A DNA stretch of 64,000 nt, from positions 1 to 64,000 of the forward strand of contig VXAZ01005695.1 of assembly GCA_013399875.1 (NCBI GenBank). The letters run 5' to 3'. Below, piece by piece: positions 1-13,091 of the stretch. The translations under genes and the position numbers were made by a program. How positions within the stretch are numbered: position 1 is the first letter of the stretch; every line of letters begins with the position of its first letter. This stretch comes from Gymnorhina tibicen (Eukaryota > Chordata > Aves > Passeriformes > Artamidae). The notes beneath the pieces are model-generated. The model was not told where the DNA came from. It worked only from the letters and a program-made list of their open reading frames with translations, and did not search any database.

Positions 1-210
1 CGGCAGGGCGCTGTCATCCCCGCCAGGGCTGTGCAGGCCCGGGTAGGGACCGGGAACGGGCCCTGGGCAGAGCCCGGCCCGGGAGCCGGAGAGGTGGAGC
101 GCTGTGATGCCGTTTGGTGGGAGAACAGCGGGAGCAGCGCCAGCCTTCACTGGAGGGGAGGGAATCGGGGACGGGGATGGGAACGCGGCCGCCCTGCTGA
201 CAGGGTGTCG
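1..210 (+). promoter_or_regulatory. ANKRD46: CpG-rich first exon (5' UTR) and promoter edge of ANKRD46, cut by the window start
   Basis: The first 210 bases are strikingly GC- and CpG-rich compared with everything after them, as expected for the edge of a promoter CpG island. A consensus splice donor (GTAAGT) begins at 211. If base 210 is joined to the exon 2 acceptor at 12749, the reading frame of the ANKRD46 start codon meets a TGA at 198-200. The exon is therefore 5' untranslated, and the stop supports the chosen start at 12781. The transcription start is not visible and may lie outside the window. The assignment to ANKRD46 rests on position, strand and the donor, not on transcript data. 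A 64-codon open frame at 31-225 runs across the donor and is best explained by GC richness. Confidence 0.6.
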
Positions 211-519
211 GTAAGTGTCGGCTGACAGGGTGTCGGCTTTGAATATGCTTTCCAGGAGAAAATAAGGGAAGTGAAACTGAAGTAGGTATTTTAACCTGCT
301 CTCATAACTGTCTTTGATGAAGCAGTTATTGTTTTTAAGGGAAATTGAGTAGTTCCTTTTTTTATTTTCTAGACCACACTAAAGCTGCTGCACGTTGTTA
401 TTGTGCTGAAAAGGTAGGGATAACACCTGAGTTGTTGACAGGATAGGGAAGTAACTAGAGACAGACTATGGTGAGTAATATTGAATCGAAAATCCACCAA
501 ATCTGAGTATCAAAGGGTA

Positions 520-1010
520 TAAATTAGTTCTTTGAAGATCAGTCTTGAGACCAATCCTATTAAATATTTAATAGAGGTCTTGATGTAGCAATTAAAACTG
601 CTGTCTTAGTTTTGTGGTGATGAAGAGTTGGGAGGCATTGGCAATATAGAAGAGGGTTGTAGTACTACACAGAAAGAACTGGGTGATCCTGAGACCTAGG
701 GATGAAATAAGTACAATAACAATTTAAAGAATGAGGGTTTACGGTTGTAACCTTGCAAGCAAAAAAATTGTGGAAGAAGTTCTTAACCAGTTGAAAGCAA
801 CACAAAACCAAAGAATGTTAGGTAGTTACAACATATTGAATTGTGGGAAAAGTAAATGCTGACTACAGTGATCCAGTTAAAGGAGTTACTATTATCCATG
901 AACAGAACTCTAGAATTCTTTGTATAATGTTAATCATTCTCAGCTAAAAAGTGGAACAGAAACAGGAAGATATGCCGAGGTCAAGTAGGGAGATGAAGAG
1001 TCTGTTGGAA
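520..1010 (+). mobile_element. Probable very old CR1 LINE fragment in intron 1
   Basis: The text around 535-660 resembles, in order, the part of CR1 that encodes the end of reverse transcriptase and the region after it: a stretch like 'gagaccaatcctattaaata' at about 548, then a degenerate 'gatgaagagttgggaggcat'. Similarity is loose and there is no intact frame. This is a motif-level call from memory of CR1 consensus sequences. A RepeatMasker run with an avian library would settle it. Confidence 0.4.
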
Positions 1011-2939
1011 GAGGCATTTGGCTTTTTTTAATTTTGCAGAATAATTTAAATTTTGCTTTCTATTTAGCCATCAAGGTAAACACCGTGAAGGGTATTAATT
1101 GAGCGAAAAGGTGATGTTAATACATGAATAATTTAACATAGATTTTAAGATTAATAATATATGAAAATTTCTAACCATGAGAGAGCACTGATATTCAGGA
1201 CCAGCCTTCCAAAAGGTCAAGGAAGAGCAAAAACTGAACACTTATTAGATGGAATGTGACTGGTTTGTAAAAGTAAGAGTCCTAAGCTTAGTGTTACCTA
1301 TATACTATATATCAGTTTTTCTTTTCTGTTCGTTTGTGAAATGGATTATTAGCAAGAACTTGTTAAATTGTTTTTTAGAAGAAAAATATTTGTAGAAATG
1401 TTTGGAGTCTGAATAGGGTTGGTGACAATCAGGAAATTACAGTGGCTAATTGCTGTCTTTTTTGTGTTGAAGAAAAGGTGTGAAGAGTAAGCTGAGATGA
1501 GTTGAAGGTCGAAGTGTAGGATGTGCATCTGCTGTCTTCTTACCAGAACAGTGTGAGTTTGCCTCTGCAAGAGGGGACTCTAAAATTCAGTTCTGATCTT
1601 TAATCAGCGACATGTTTCCTCTCAGCAGGTTTTGGTATCCTTTAGTTAAAGTTGTCTCATCAGCAAGAGCTAGGGGTTTGAAGCAATGCCTTAAGTTGAC
1701 TGTATTATCTCACTTCACATTCTTTTGAACTTAATGTTTGAGCACATGTGGCCTTGAAGTCCTCACGTGCAGCTCAGGACCTGATATACTTGGTTGTCCA
1801 AGGAGTGAACTACTACTAGAGGCTCTTCTAGGGATTTGGGTATGCTGGAATTTTGAGGGCTGCCACTCTTTTATTTTGATCAGTCTGTCAGTTAATATCT
1901 TCCCACATGATCGCAAGTTGTGGATGTTCCACTTCCAGATAGGTCAGTTAATAAGCACGTAAGGTATTTTATGAGGCATTGGTTTATACGTGTTACGTGA
2001 GATACATGGTCCCTGAAGCACTGAGCTTTCTGGAGAGACCATCCATAGAATGGAGCTGTTGGAGTAGGTGACAGGCCTGTCTTGAATGCATGGGCTTGTT
2101 CCACCAAATTCTGTTATGAGTGTTTGTTGTGCTTTTAAGTCAAGAGCACAAATACTGAAATGGTCAGTTTTGTTGTGGTTTGCTTTGCTATTTAAAGATG
2201 ATACTTACTAAATACGTGGAAAAAAGGTTTTATCTTGTGCAGTCCCTCACTGCAGCCTTGTCTGTACTTACAGGACTTAGATTCTGGCTTTCATTCATGT
2301 ATCAACACCACTTTTCCAAGTGGCATTTTTTCTTTTACTTTATCAATAAAATTTCAGTTGGCTGAGTGGAATAGAGCTGCTTAAACACCAGTTTTGTCAG
2401 TCAGCAAATTTCTGACATCCAAGTAATGCAGCTACATCAGCTGAATTTTATAATAGAAACTCAAAGGCATAAATCCTGTAATGCTCACTGATTATATTCT
2501 TTCAGCATGCTCAAGACCTCTCAAAGTGTCTGACCAGCAATAGTGGATGTTGACAGAAAAAGGGCAGCAGCACATTTCAGGAAAGGCTTCTGCTGTATGG
2601 GCTTCCCATGGATGGTGTAAAATGCTTGTCTGTCTTCTTCATCTTGGTGGTTTTTATCCACAGAAGAATATGCCTGTCCGTGTTACATGTTAGGGGCTGA
2701 GATTGGGTACGTCTTCAGAGAGTTTACTACATCCAAGGCTCATCAGCTTTTACTCAGGGTTACTGAGTAGGGTTGTAGATACAGGTGATGTGGATCTTCA
2801 GGAAGCATTAAAACAATGTACCATACCAGAGGCTTTTGAGGAGACTGGATGCTTATAGCATCAAAGAAATTTCTTACATGCAGAAGTGGTTGGGTTGAAA
2901 AATTATAAAGAAGGCAAAAAGAAATTGCCAAGAAAAGGA

Positions 2940-3420
2940 AGGAGGCAGGTGGCACATGAGCTTCAGTATGCATAAAGTAAGATGATGTCTTGGTAGAATA
3001 ATCTAAACCATGCTCACATGATGGTGAACTCAGAACTGGCAGCCACCAATCAAGAGAAAGTGCTTGGAGTTACCATTGAATGTTCCCTGGAAACCTAAGC
3101 TCAGTGTGCCATGGCAGCAGAGAGCCAGGAAAATGGTGACTGTCCTCAGAGAGGTAGTGAGAAGAAGACACAGGGCACCATTTTGCTGCTGCAGCTGGTG
3201 CACCTGCATCTGGGGTAGCGTGTGTGGTTCTGGTCTCTGCATTGGAAGAGGGATACAGTGGAATAGGGAAGGGCAACTGAAAGGGACAAGGGATCAGCTT
3301 CCTTAAGAGGAAAGACTGTAAAGTCAGGATTGTTCACACAGGAGATTGCTGGGGCACGACCAAGACTTACGCAGTGAAGGCAGTGAATAAAGTGAGAGTT
3401 ACTCATCCAGTCTTGAGGCA
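2940..3420 (+). mobile_element. Degenerate LINE (CR1-like) fragment, copy A of a repeat shared with 44.97-45.39 kb
   Basis: This segment aligns by eye, in the same orientation, with 44970-45390. Shared blocks include 'ggcagccacca', 'ctcagtgtgccatggcagc', 'gccaggaaaatggtga', 'tctggggtag', 'tggttc-ggtctctgcat' and 'gggatcagcttcct'. The order and content (a block like 'agggcaac' before a block like 'agaggaaagc-tg') fit the untranslated 3' half of a CR1-type LINE. Both copies are strongly diverged and lack the CR1 end repeats. The several open frames crossing it are by-products. Confidence 0.6.
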
Positions 3421-3839
3421 CTGAAATGGGAGTTGCTTGCTGGGGCTGTTGGGAGGGTGGTTTCAGGTGGATACAGGGAAGGATGACAGGGCCACTGTAG
3501 TGGCAGTGTGAGCAGGTTCAGGAAAGGACTAGAAAGTGGACAAGAAGTGTGTTGAGGGGCTGCTAAAAGAGCTGCTCAGGGAGGTCCCCGATGTACTGTA
3601 GTGGCTGCTGGGGTGTGTGTGGAGAATGGACTGCAGGAAGCAGTGAGGCTCATGTGCTCTCCCAAAGGGGGATCTCTGATGGCCACTGTTGAAAGCAGAG
3701 CACTGGGCAAGTGGGATCAGTCTGATCCAGGACACCAGTTTTGTGAACTTATGATCAGTAAGACTGGAATAATTTTAGTTCTGGCTTCTGAACTGTTAGA
3801 ATTTGCATGTCAAGCCTAGAAAAGGCAACAAGGTGATAG

Positions 3840-4700
3840 TGTTTGCCAGGTCATGGGTAGTAAAGATACGGTCAGCTATGAAAAGCTGCAGAAGAACCCT
3901 ATAAAACTGAGTAACTGGATAATGCAATGTACTTGCATATGAGTTCAGTGTAGGTAGAGGGATTTGGATAGCATAGAGAGAATCCTAACTTCCCATATGA
4001 AATACTGGGCTCTCAGTAATGAGCAGTATTTTGTAGTTTAGATGAATGGTTCCATGAAAATGTAACAACAGTGTTAAGCAGCAGTGAAAAAGATACAGCA
4101 AACAGTGAATGTTACTGAGAAACAAGTAAAGAACAAAGAATACTGTCATGCCACTGTGTTAATCCATGGTTAACCCCAAACATCCTGATTGAGTCACTCC
4201 TGCTCTGTCTCCCAGCTCAGAAAACAGAGTAAAAATGAGTGAGATTCAGAGAAGCAAAACAAGAATGGTCACAGACACAGGCCCTCTTCCAAATGAGGAA
4301 TGACCAAGAAAGCTGGACTTCAAAATTCATCCTGGAAAGGGATGTCTGAGGAGACTATGATGAAGGCCTGTAGAATCATGAGAGGCAGGAAAAGAATGGG
4401 CAGAGGTGCACTGTCTGTTCTTCCCACGGCGGAGCAGGGGGTCCACAAGGGAAGCTACCAAGCCCCTGATTCAGCAAGATCAAAAGATGTTGTTCTTCAC
4501 AGGTAACTGAGTTGGAGACTTACCAGAGTATGTTGTGGGTATTAGAAGTATTTGTGTTGAAGAGGAGAAAGAGCAGATTCAGAGGTGGAGGCAGTGCAAA
4601 ATCTGTAGAAACCCCATCCATTTTGAATAGAAGAAGCGGTATTACATATGCTTGCACTAACCTATGTTCTTTCTGGCCTTTGCTTTTGGCCACCATTTGA
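3840..4700 (+). mobile_element. Old CR1/L3-type LINE fragment in intron 1
   Basis: Several blocks follow the order of the CR1 3' region: 'ctataaaactgagtaactgg' near 3900, then near 4310-4400 a stretch matching the 'CTGGAAA...GAGG...ATGAT...GCCTGTAGAATCATGAGAGG' pattern (quoted in pieces), then 'ttgttcttcaca' and 'gttgtggg' near 4490-4540. No intact open frame remains. The degree of decay suggests an insertion much older than the copies at 6355 and 43090. Confidence 0.6.
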
Positions 4701-6354
4701 AAAATTATACTAGGCCTAAATGGATCTTTGTTGTGATTTGCTATGGCTACTATTGTGTTGGCTTCTTATTCACGAAAGTAATAATTGTCATGGACTTATT
4801 TTTACAGTTTCTCTTCATCCTTTCTCAAATAGAACTTGTCAAACCTCTTTAAAGAAACATGGGTATTGCTGTTCATTGACTAGACACCAGGTTTCATATT
4901 GAATATTGAGTCTTTTACGAGTTACTGGTATTTACTAAGTTATCTAAAGGTAGAAGCTCCGCCTGTATATGTGATGTCTTTTGTTTCCAGGCTCAGCAGG
5001 ATAAATTGATGCAATTGGTAAACATCAGTTGAGCTACTTCCCTCTCAGGTTCTTTTCAATCATCTTTCATTGCACTTTTGGTCAATTCCAGCCCTTGTGC
5101 AGATCAGGAGCTTGAGGCTGGCCTCCCTGATCCTCCTCAGACTTGCCTGTTGTCCTGGAATGCTTAGGCTGCTGGTTTACTCCTTTCAGTCCCTTAAGAC
5201 AGTGTTGGGCAGACACTAGTACTACATGTTTGCCTACATGGAGAATTTTTTTGAGCCTAAGCATGGTGAAGTAACTATTTAAGCAAAAGTAGTATCACTA
5301 CATATATATTAGTTAGAAATACAACCTTAATAGTGTTACCATTTCATCTTACTGTGTCACATAACATGATCCACCATGATACAATTAAGTTTTTAGTCAT
5401 GCTGTGTTGATAGATATTTAGAGTATTTGAAAGAGTAAATATATCAGTTTACTATTTGTCTTTGATAAACTGGTTTAATGATTTACTGTGTGAGCATGAA
5501 AATTCTGAGCAGAAATATGTGTATGCAGCAATTGTAGTAAGAGTTGCATATTTGACAGTGCTAGTTGTCTTACCATCGGTATAGTGATATAAATACATCG
5601 TTGGTATAAAATAATGAACTTCAATGAACAAGCAGAGCAGTATATTTTTTCAAAGGTAAGGTCAACCACACAGCTATATATAAATGACTTACAAATTTAG
5701 GAGACATCTGCTTTCAAAAGTGACCTGCTTCTGTTCACTAGCCACTAAACCGGATTTGATGTTGCACACTAGGGCCATGTCATCAAGGTTATGTATGACT
5801 AAGGGCATAGAAGCTATTACATATATTATAAGGAAAAAAAAGGAAGAAAACATGAACTATATAATAATAAGTCATTTGGTGACAGGTTCTTCATTTGCTT
5901 TATTGCTCTTACTAAGTTCTGATTTCTGATGATTCTTGCTGGACAGAAAGTTTTTCCCCATTTTAGTGAATGTGTCATCTCATACTTACTGTTTGTCTAG
6001 GTAAGGACTGGGCTTTTTGTGGGGGGGCGTGGAGGGTGTTTTGGATTTAGTTTTGGGTGTTTTTTAAGAAACAGGCACAAATACGTACTTTTTAAAATGA
6101 AATACCTTTGGTTTCAGGACTCAAACAACATACCAAAATCCTACCATACCATTTCACTAATAGAGGATCAAAGCTTAAATAAGAATGCTGTTTATACTGC
6201 AAAGAAGTAGCAGTTTGGATTTCAGAATCCTTTAATAAAGTTTTACAAAACCTATTTTCAGGCCTTCCATAATTTCCTTCCCAGGAAAATAGAAAACACC
6301 AAAAAAATGTAGAAGAAGTGGTCTGTGTGAGCCCAGGCTTACACACCACACCAG

Positions 6355-6685
6355 TACCTAAAGGGAACCTACAAGAAAGCTGGAGAGGAGCTTTTTACAA
6401 GGACATGAAATGAGAGGACAAGTGGGAATGGCTTTAAACTGACAGAGGGCAGGTTTAGATTGGATGTAAAGATGAAATTCTTTCCTGTGAGGGTGAAGAA
6501 AAACTGGAACAAGTTGCCCAGAGAAGCCACGGATGCCCCATCCCTGGAAACGTTCAAGGCCAGGCTGGATGGGGCTCTGAGCAGCCTGGTTTAGTGGTGT
6601 CTAAGGTGTCCCTGTCCATGGCAAGGGGGTTGGACCAGATGACCTTTTAAGGCCCCTCCCAACTTAAGCATTCTATGATTCTGTG
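6355..6685 (+). mobile_element. 5'-truncated CR1 LINE, 3' end intact, in intron 1
   Basis: The last ~330 bp of a CR1 retrotransposon are well preserved. In order: 'acaagaaagctggagagg' near 6370, 'atggctttaaactgacagag' near 6428, 'ttgcccagagaagcc' near 6513, 'gatgccccatccctggaaac' near 6531, 'ggttggaccagatgacc' near 6628, and the diagnostic end, an ATTCTATG/ATTCTGTG pair ending at 6685. Severe 5' truncation and lack of a poly(A) tail are typical of CR1. It sits in sense orientation within intron 1 and encodes nothing. Confidence 0.95.
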
Positions 6686-9600
6686 CGTCCCTCCAGTCGG
6701 ACAGGAATTCATCAGTCCACGTGGTGGCAGTGTCCATCCAGACTCCAGTGCTGTTCCTGCCTGGGCAGCCTGCGGCCAGCCGGAGCTATCCCTTGTTCCT
6801 CTGTCAATGTTGTCTTCTTTTCCAGAAGACTGCTCCTAGTCCGCAGCAGATTTAAACACAAACACTTAATTCAGACTGGGACAAATCCTCTCTACGCTGT
6901 TAAAAACCAGACAAATAAACCAACAACAAAACAATATGTAGTAACCTTTAATATTTTCTTGACCAGCATACACCCTACATGTTCCCAGCAGAAACAAAAA
7001 AGGAATTAGAGTAAAGGTTTGTGAAGAGGTTGATAATTATGACCAATACCATTCAATAACTTTATATAAAAACAGATGTGTTCAAACTGGCCACAATGAT
7101 CAGAGAAGTACTGCAGTTATATACTGGTTTAATTGAGCCATTTGTGGGGAATTAAAGTTACAGATTATTTGAAGAAATCTGTAAATTGCCTTTTTTCCTA
7201 AATAGTTCTTGTGCAGAAGATGAAAGATGAGCAATGTTCAAAAATACTTAGCTGTATATTTAATAGAAGTTAAATGTGCTGGAACATGTGTTGCAACTGA
7301 ATTAACAGTTAAGTTTAGCAAGGATAAAATGTTTGTGAATCTGCTTGTTGATAAAGGTGTTTTAAAAGAATGATCTCTTTCTTATTGTTCCCTTGTTTTG
7401 TGTACATAAATACACAAAGCTTGTACTATTTTGTCGGGGGAAGCATACTGCAACCCTGGATTGGCATTTGAGATCTTGTACATTTTTTATGTTGTAGTGT
7501 TGCTGCACTGGGCAATAACGAGCAAAGCTTCCCGTTTCCCAATGCCATCATCTGCTGATCCCTAAGAGCAGTAATAATTGTTAAAACTTTTTCATAAAGC
7601 ACTTTGTAGCCTGTATTTGTAAAGTAATGCATACTTTGTATAGGCAGTGCACCAGAGTTTCTACTCACGGGATGGTCCTGGCATAAAGAGAACATTACCT
7701 GTGTGTCTCATGTCTGCATAAGGGAATGGGAATGATTGGAAACAAATGGCATAAATAATGTTATTCTATTATCACCTACTGATATGGCTGACTAAGGACA
7801 TGAGAGGGGATGAAGGTGTTACAAACCTGCTGTGATACCTCAAATCCAGGAACTGTTGAAAAAATAGTTAAAGTTAGAAAGGGAAAATGCTGCAAAATAC
7901 AGCGGTGTGTAAAACAGGCATCATGCTGTACTTAATCTGAGGTGCTGCTTTTAGCAGCAGTTCCATATTAGTGGAGCCATAAAACTCTGTTCCAGTGGTA
8001 CTGAAAAGATAAAGGTTTCTAATAGAACATACAGAACCTAAGTGGATTTTGATGTACATACTGGGGTTCTTTCCTAAATAGAAATGAGTTGATCATGTTA
8101 TTTTTTACTAGATACAATATTTATTCAGTTAAATGACTTCTCAGTAACTTACACATAAAATAAAGCTCACGTAAATACATGTGTGCATGAAAACTTAGCA
8201 AGGAATCTCTCCCTCAGCATTTTAAGCAAAGTACTGGAATGTTTTTCATTCACTTAAATAATGAAGAGGAAGAGCTCTGCAAGCCACTGCCACTGAAGTG
8301 CTTTCAAAGTGCATTACAGAAAGAGGATGCTGTTTACCACAAGGGAGTTGACAAATGCAAATTTTGCCAGTAACTCATGTTGTGTGTTTGCTGGCATAGG
8401 AGGTTACTATTTCTTGGTTTTGTTTTAGTTTCCATTTCTTGGTGGTGGCAGTTTCTCTATTGGTAATCTTACTGATGCCTAGGTTCTAAGTGTCAAAGTG
8501 TGTATTAATACTGAGAAATCTCAAGGGTTGAGCAATCTGATATTGTTCTGTTGTACTGATGTGTTATTTTAAAATAGAGACAATTAGTTCAGTTTTCCTG
8601 AATGTACTGGGAAATACTGTAGTTCTGCAGAACTGGTATGTCCTATGGAGCAGTGACTGGGTGATTAATCCCAATTTGGCAGGTTCATTAATACTTTTGT
8701 AGAAGAGGGATGGGTCCCATGGGTGATTCTGTCTCTCATGTGGAGCCATTCTCTCCTATTCCTGGGGCTATTTGGTAGCTGTTGAACTTAATGAGAAAGA
8801 GAAAACATCATATATTTACTGTAAAATAAAACTCTGCACAGTTAACACAAATTTTAGGACTAGTTTAAGAAGTGACAGAACTTGAATTTAGTTCTGTGTT
8901 TTGAATTTTTCAAGATCACTCCTGCCTTCTGCAGGCGAGAACGTGTCCTGCAACAGATGAGAGTTCGAGTTACCATTGTACCCACTATAGTGGGAGACAA
9001 CTGACTCCTATTAAATAAATTATTTTTACAGAATCAATTAATATAAGATTCCTTTTGAAAACAAAACAGCTTGGTTAAATCTTTTTTTCCTGTACTAGCC
9101 CACATGTGTCATTGAAGAGGCTTACAGCATAATTTCTAAAATTATTAATTAAGAAGTACACTCTGTTGAGCCTATGTAAATGTATAAATCTAGGGAAAAT
9201 GTGTTCTTATATTATGCCTTTCTAATGGGAATCCTTCTAGCTTGGGAGGATGTCATTGAATTTACTTTTTTCACAAAACTAATTTTCTGTCAAAGTACCA
9301 AGTTATTAAAAGCAAACCTTTTTTTAAAACAAAAATACTATTTAACAGATACATTTTCAGTAGATAGTGATGCATTTTTACAAGGACGTCATTTAATTCA
9401 GTCTTTAAAAATAAGATTTATTTAACTAGTAGTAGTGATTTTTAGGGATGTTCAGGATGGTAATTTTGCAATATTTTGTGTCTTGTTGCTAATGCAAGTC
9501 CATTTGTCCTAACTGGTGCCTGGGAAATCGGTCCTTACTGGTAGTGTACCAGCTTAAGGACAGGTTCAGTGTCGTTACCTGGTTCACCTTTCAGAAGTGA

Positions 9601-9964
9601 TTTAAAGGGAATGGCTAATGCTGTTTTGTTTCTAAATTTTGCTCCTAAGTCTGCTGTATTAGATAGTCGTTGCAACAATAAGCTTTTTGATACTGTGGGC
9701 AGAAATGCAACCACCATTTGTTTAATCAAAAATACCTAATTAAGTTGACTTGCAATTTTTTAATGAGTTTTGTTACACAGGAAATTTTGCTAAGTTGGGT
9801 TAATTTTGAGGCAAGAACATGTCGTTTGGGGACTGACATTTTTAAGATGGTGCATAGTTCAGCTTTGTATGCAGCTTGTATTTGGCATAGGTTAGCTAGC
9901 CATATGTGAAATAGTAGAAAAAAATCTTTTTACTCACAAAGATAAATCAAACCAGATGGTCCAG

Positions 9965-9981
9965 TTTTTTTTTTTTTTTTT
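9965..9981. repeat. Homopolymer run of 17 T
   Basis: Direct observation. There is no obvious retrotransposed body next to it on either side, so it is treated as a simple repeat. Confidence 0.9.
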
Positions 9982-12748
9982 GTGAATGCATTTGCTTAGT
10001 CCACAATCTTCAAGTATTGGGAAGAAGGATTTGCTTCATCTTTGTCTTTCTTATTGTGAAATACTAAGGTTTTACTTTAGTCTTCTACACATCAGTGATC
10101 AGTTGTAGTAGATTCTAGTGATAATAAATTCTGAATCACAATTACTTCCAGTTACACTTTCTGTTAACTGCTAGTCTTTGCACATCCTTTTCTCAGAAGA
10201 TAAGGAGGTGACTTTTTTTCCCTGGTATTGTTAGCTAATGTTTCATCAAAGTTGGGGAATTCTGTAGGGCTTTACCAGACGTACACGTCTGGTATGAAAA
10301 TACAAACATTAGCTTACCTTTAACAGAGCATGCTATGCTGTTTCTCAAATAGCCCAAGTCCCTTCCATATAATATTCTCATGTTGATTTATGTTAGGCCT
10401 TGTTTTATTAAGCAGGTTTAAACACTCAAGCATTATTTTACAAGCGAACTACAATCTTTTTGTCAAGTGCAAGTAGGGGTTTGTGCTATTGATATGCTGC
10501 TACTATGGCTGATAATTGGAGGTTTTAAAATTATTTATGATCTTGCTTTAGGGAAGATTTAGTGCAGAATATAAAGGTCACAATCACATCCCAGAGAAAC
10601 TGGGCTCATTATTTTTCTCAGCAAAGACTGGATGACCAGAGTGGAAGAAGAATTCTCGTATCATTCATGATTTGGGTGAAAAATGGGCAAGAAAATTGAA
10701 ATTGCTGTCACCTGGGAATCCTAGCTTTGTAGCATCCAGGGGATTGTAACATATTCATTGAAAATGCAAATAATTACATTGTCCTTTCTTGTATAGGGTT
10801 ATAAGGAAGTTGTTAGCGCCCTACATGACACCAGTCTCGTGCCAGATTTTATGGTGTATCGGTGAACTGGCCACTTGCTCTTGGAGATGGTTGTGGAAAA
10901 GGGTTCTTGAGCCAGTGATGTACTATCACGTGCTTAAAAACATACTTGCAGCCTAGAGGAATGTACTCTGCTTAAAATCATTCCTTATACAGCTTCCAAG
11001 ACATAGAGTTTATTTCTATCTCTTTCTCTTCAGCATCCAATAAAGAAAAAAAGGTTGTGCATTCCTGCACTGGAAAGCTAGACAGTGTTGATGTATGTAG
11101 GAGAATTTGTCCAGATAGGAAACACAGCCTAGTGAAGTTTAAATGTGATTTATGAATTTCAACAGCCCCCCAGTGCTAGAGCTGTTATTCAGACCAGCGT
11201 GTAAACATTTTGAAATTACTTTTGTAGGTACTTTGATCTTAAATTTGATCTAAAACATAGGGGAAGAGCTATAAAATATAGACGTTATGAACTCTCAAAA
11301 AAGGAGAGGTTTTAAATTGAATTCTTTGGCTACTGGCCATGTTTCCATTCTCCTGGCTGAATGAGTGCACTGATGTGGAAGGATACCTTATATAGATGAG
11401 AATATTTAAATCTGTGTATAGCAATTTTAATAAGAGGTTCAGAAAGTTAATTAGAGCACTGCTACACCATGAGCCCAGAATAGAAACCCTGGGCAAGTGA
11501 AAAATACTGTTTCAAGTGATGTTTCAGTTCACTCTCTATTCAAAGCTTATCTAGTAAAATCACTTTTCCCTCCTGTCACTTGAACTTTGTCATGTCTCTG
11601 TTGAGATTTCTTCTAGGGGATTTTTACTTGTTTATATGATTTTTTTTCTTTTTTACCTCCTCTCTGAGGCAGTGCAAAAAGAGGACTGTTGTCCAGTCTT
11701 CTGGATGTTTTCATTGGTTCTTAAAATTGCCTCGTGAACATTTTACCATTCTCCTGCTAAATCATTCTCTTTTTCCTTATTGTTTTCAAGTAATCTCTTC
11801 TGTGTCTTATAAGCACACAGTCTCATCATACCCTCATTATTTGACTCATCCTTAAAATATTCTTCTGCAAAACTGAAATCACAGTTCATCAAATATTCTG
11901 TACCAAGTAATCCATGGTGAAACATTTATCTTCCTCTTTCATGTCCTGATACAGAAAAGGACTTAATCCTTTATTTAATATTAAGCCAAAGAAACTACAT
12001 TTGTGTTTCTCCATGTTGAGGTTCTAGTCAATCCCACAGTAGCTCTGTACTTGATTTTACCATTGTCTTCCTTGTACCCACTTCCAGTTTTCAGTGGGCA
12101 GTTTCACCTAATACATTTAGTTTTCTGTGTTCTGTATTGCTGTTCTTGTTTGTTCAGTAATTTGTGTATTTCTGGCCCTGTAAAAATAATGTTCTGGAAA
12201 GGCTATTGAAAAATGTATTTCTTGCAGAATGAAGAAATTAGTATTTTTATTAATCAAGCATTCTTAGCTGTACTGTAGTTTGTGCATTGAAGTTCAAATT
12301 CAGAGGGTGAAAATCCCATTAGAGCAGCTTTTCTTATAGCTGGTAAAAATTGCAGTTAGTGTCACTGTACCAGTGGATTGAATTGTTTAGAGTTTCCCCA
12401 TTTATGAAAGGTTCTTCCTTTCTGTCCCGATCTGTGGTGTTTTGCCCTTTGATATCAATACTACTGCATGTGATTCCTTACTGGGTTGAAAACTAATCAC
12501 CTGTCTTACATTTGTGGCAGAGATCTTACCAGTTTTCTCTCATAACAAAGCTTTGCTGCTCCTTCCAGAGGTGTGAGCTCTTTTGATATCACCAGCACAC
12601 AAAGTTAATGTGTATTAAAAGGAAGATTTCAGAATTGGCCTATAAGCTAGTTGGCATTCTTGTTTGGGAACCTGAGCAGTCTACTGAATATTAGCACTGT
12701 GTTTATTTGCCTCGTTTCACCATCATTTCTTCACTCTTTTACTTGCAG

Positions 12749-13091
12749 GTTGGTCACCTCCTCCTGAGAGAATCAGAGCAATGTCCTACGTTTTTGTGAA
12801 CGACTCCTCCCAGACAAATGTGCCGCTGCTGCAGGCTTGCATTGATGGAGATTTTAACTATTCCAAACGACTGTTAGAGAGTGGTTTCGACCCAAATATT
12901 CGTGACAGCCGAGGCCGAACTGGCCTTCACCTGGCTGCAGCCAGAGGAAATGTAGACATCTGTCAACTCTTGCATAAATTTGGTGCTGACCTGCTAGCCA
13001 CTGATTACCAGGGTAACACAGCCCTTCACCTGTGTGGGCATGTCGATACCATCCAGTTCCTAGTTTCTAATGGACTTAAAATTGATATTTG
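12749..13091 (+). CDS. ANKRD46: ANKRD46 exon 2 (first coding exon, 32 nt of 5' UTR plus codons 1-103 and part of 104)
   Basis: The acceptor is a T/C-rich stretch ending TTGCAG at 12748. The coding part starts with ATG at 12781. The donor GTAAGT starts at 13092, after the first two bases of the Cys104 codon. Without splicing, the frame would read TGG-TAA and stop at 13095, so the open frame ends at the donor itself. The exon holds the first three ankyrin units. Confidence 0.97.

Larger units (their letters stand above)
211..12748 (+). other. ANKRD46: Intron 1 of ANKRD46 (about 12.5 kb)
   Basis: The intron is bounded by GTAAGT at 211 and by a pyrimidine-rich acceptor ending in TTGCAG at 12748. 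It contains no exon I can support; the open frames in it are short and show no recognisable domain. It holds several CR1 LINE remnants, listed separately, and a 17-base T run at 9965-9981. The stretches 1020-2930, 4700-6350 and 6690-12700 show AT-rich sequence in which I recognise nothing specific. Confidence 0.6.

Noticed and set aside
31..225. 64-codon open frame in the CpG-rich exon
   Set aside because: It crosses the splice donor at 211 and is Gly/Arg/Trp-rich as expected from GC-rich 5' UTR. No evidence of a protein.
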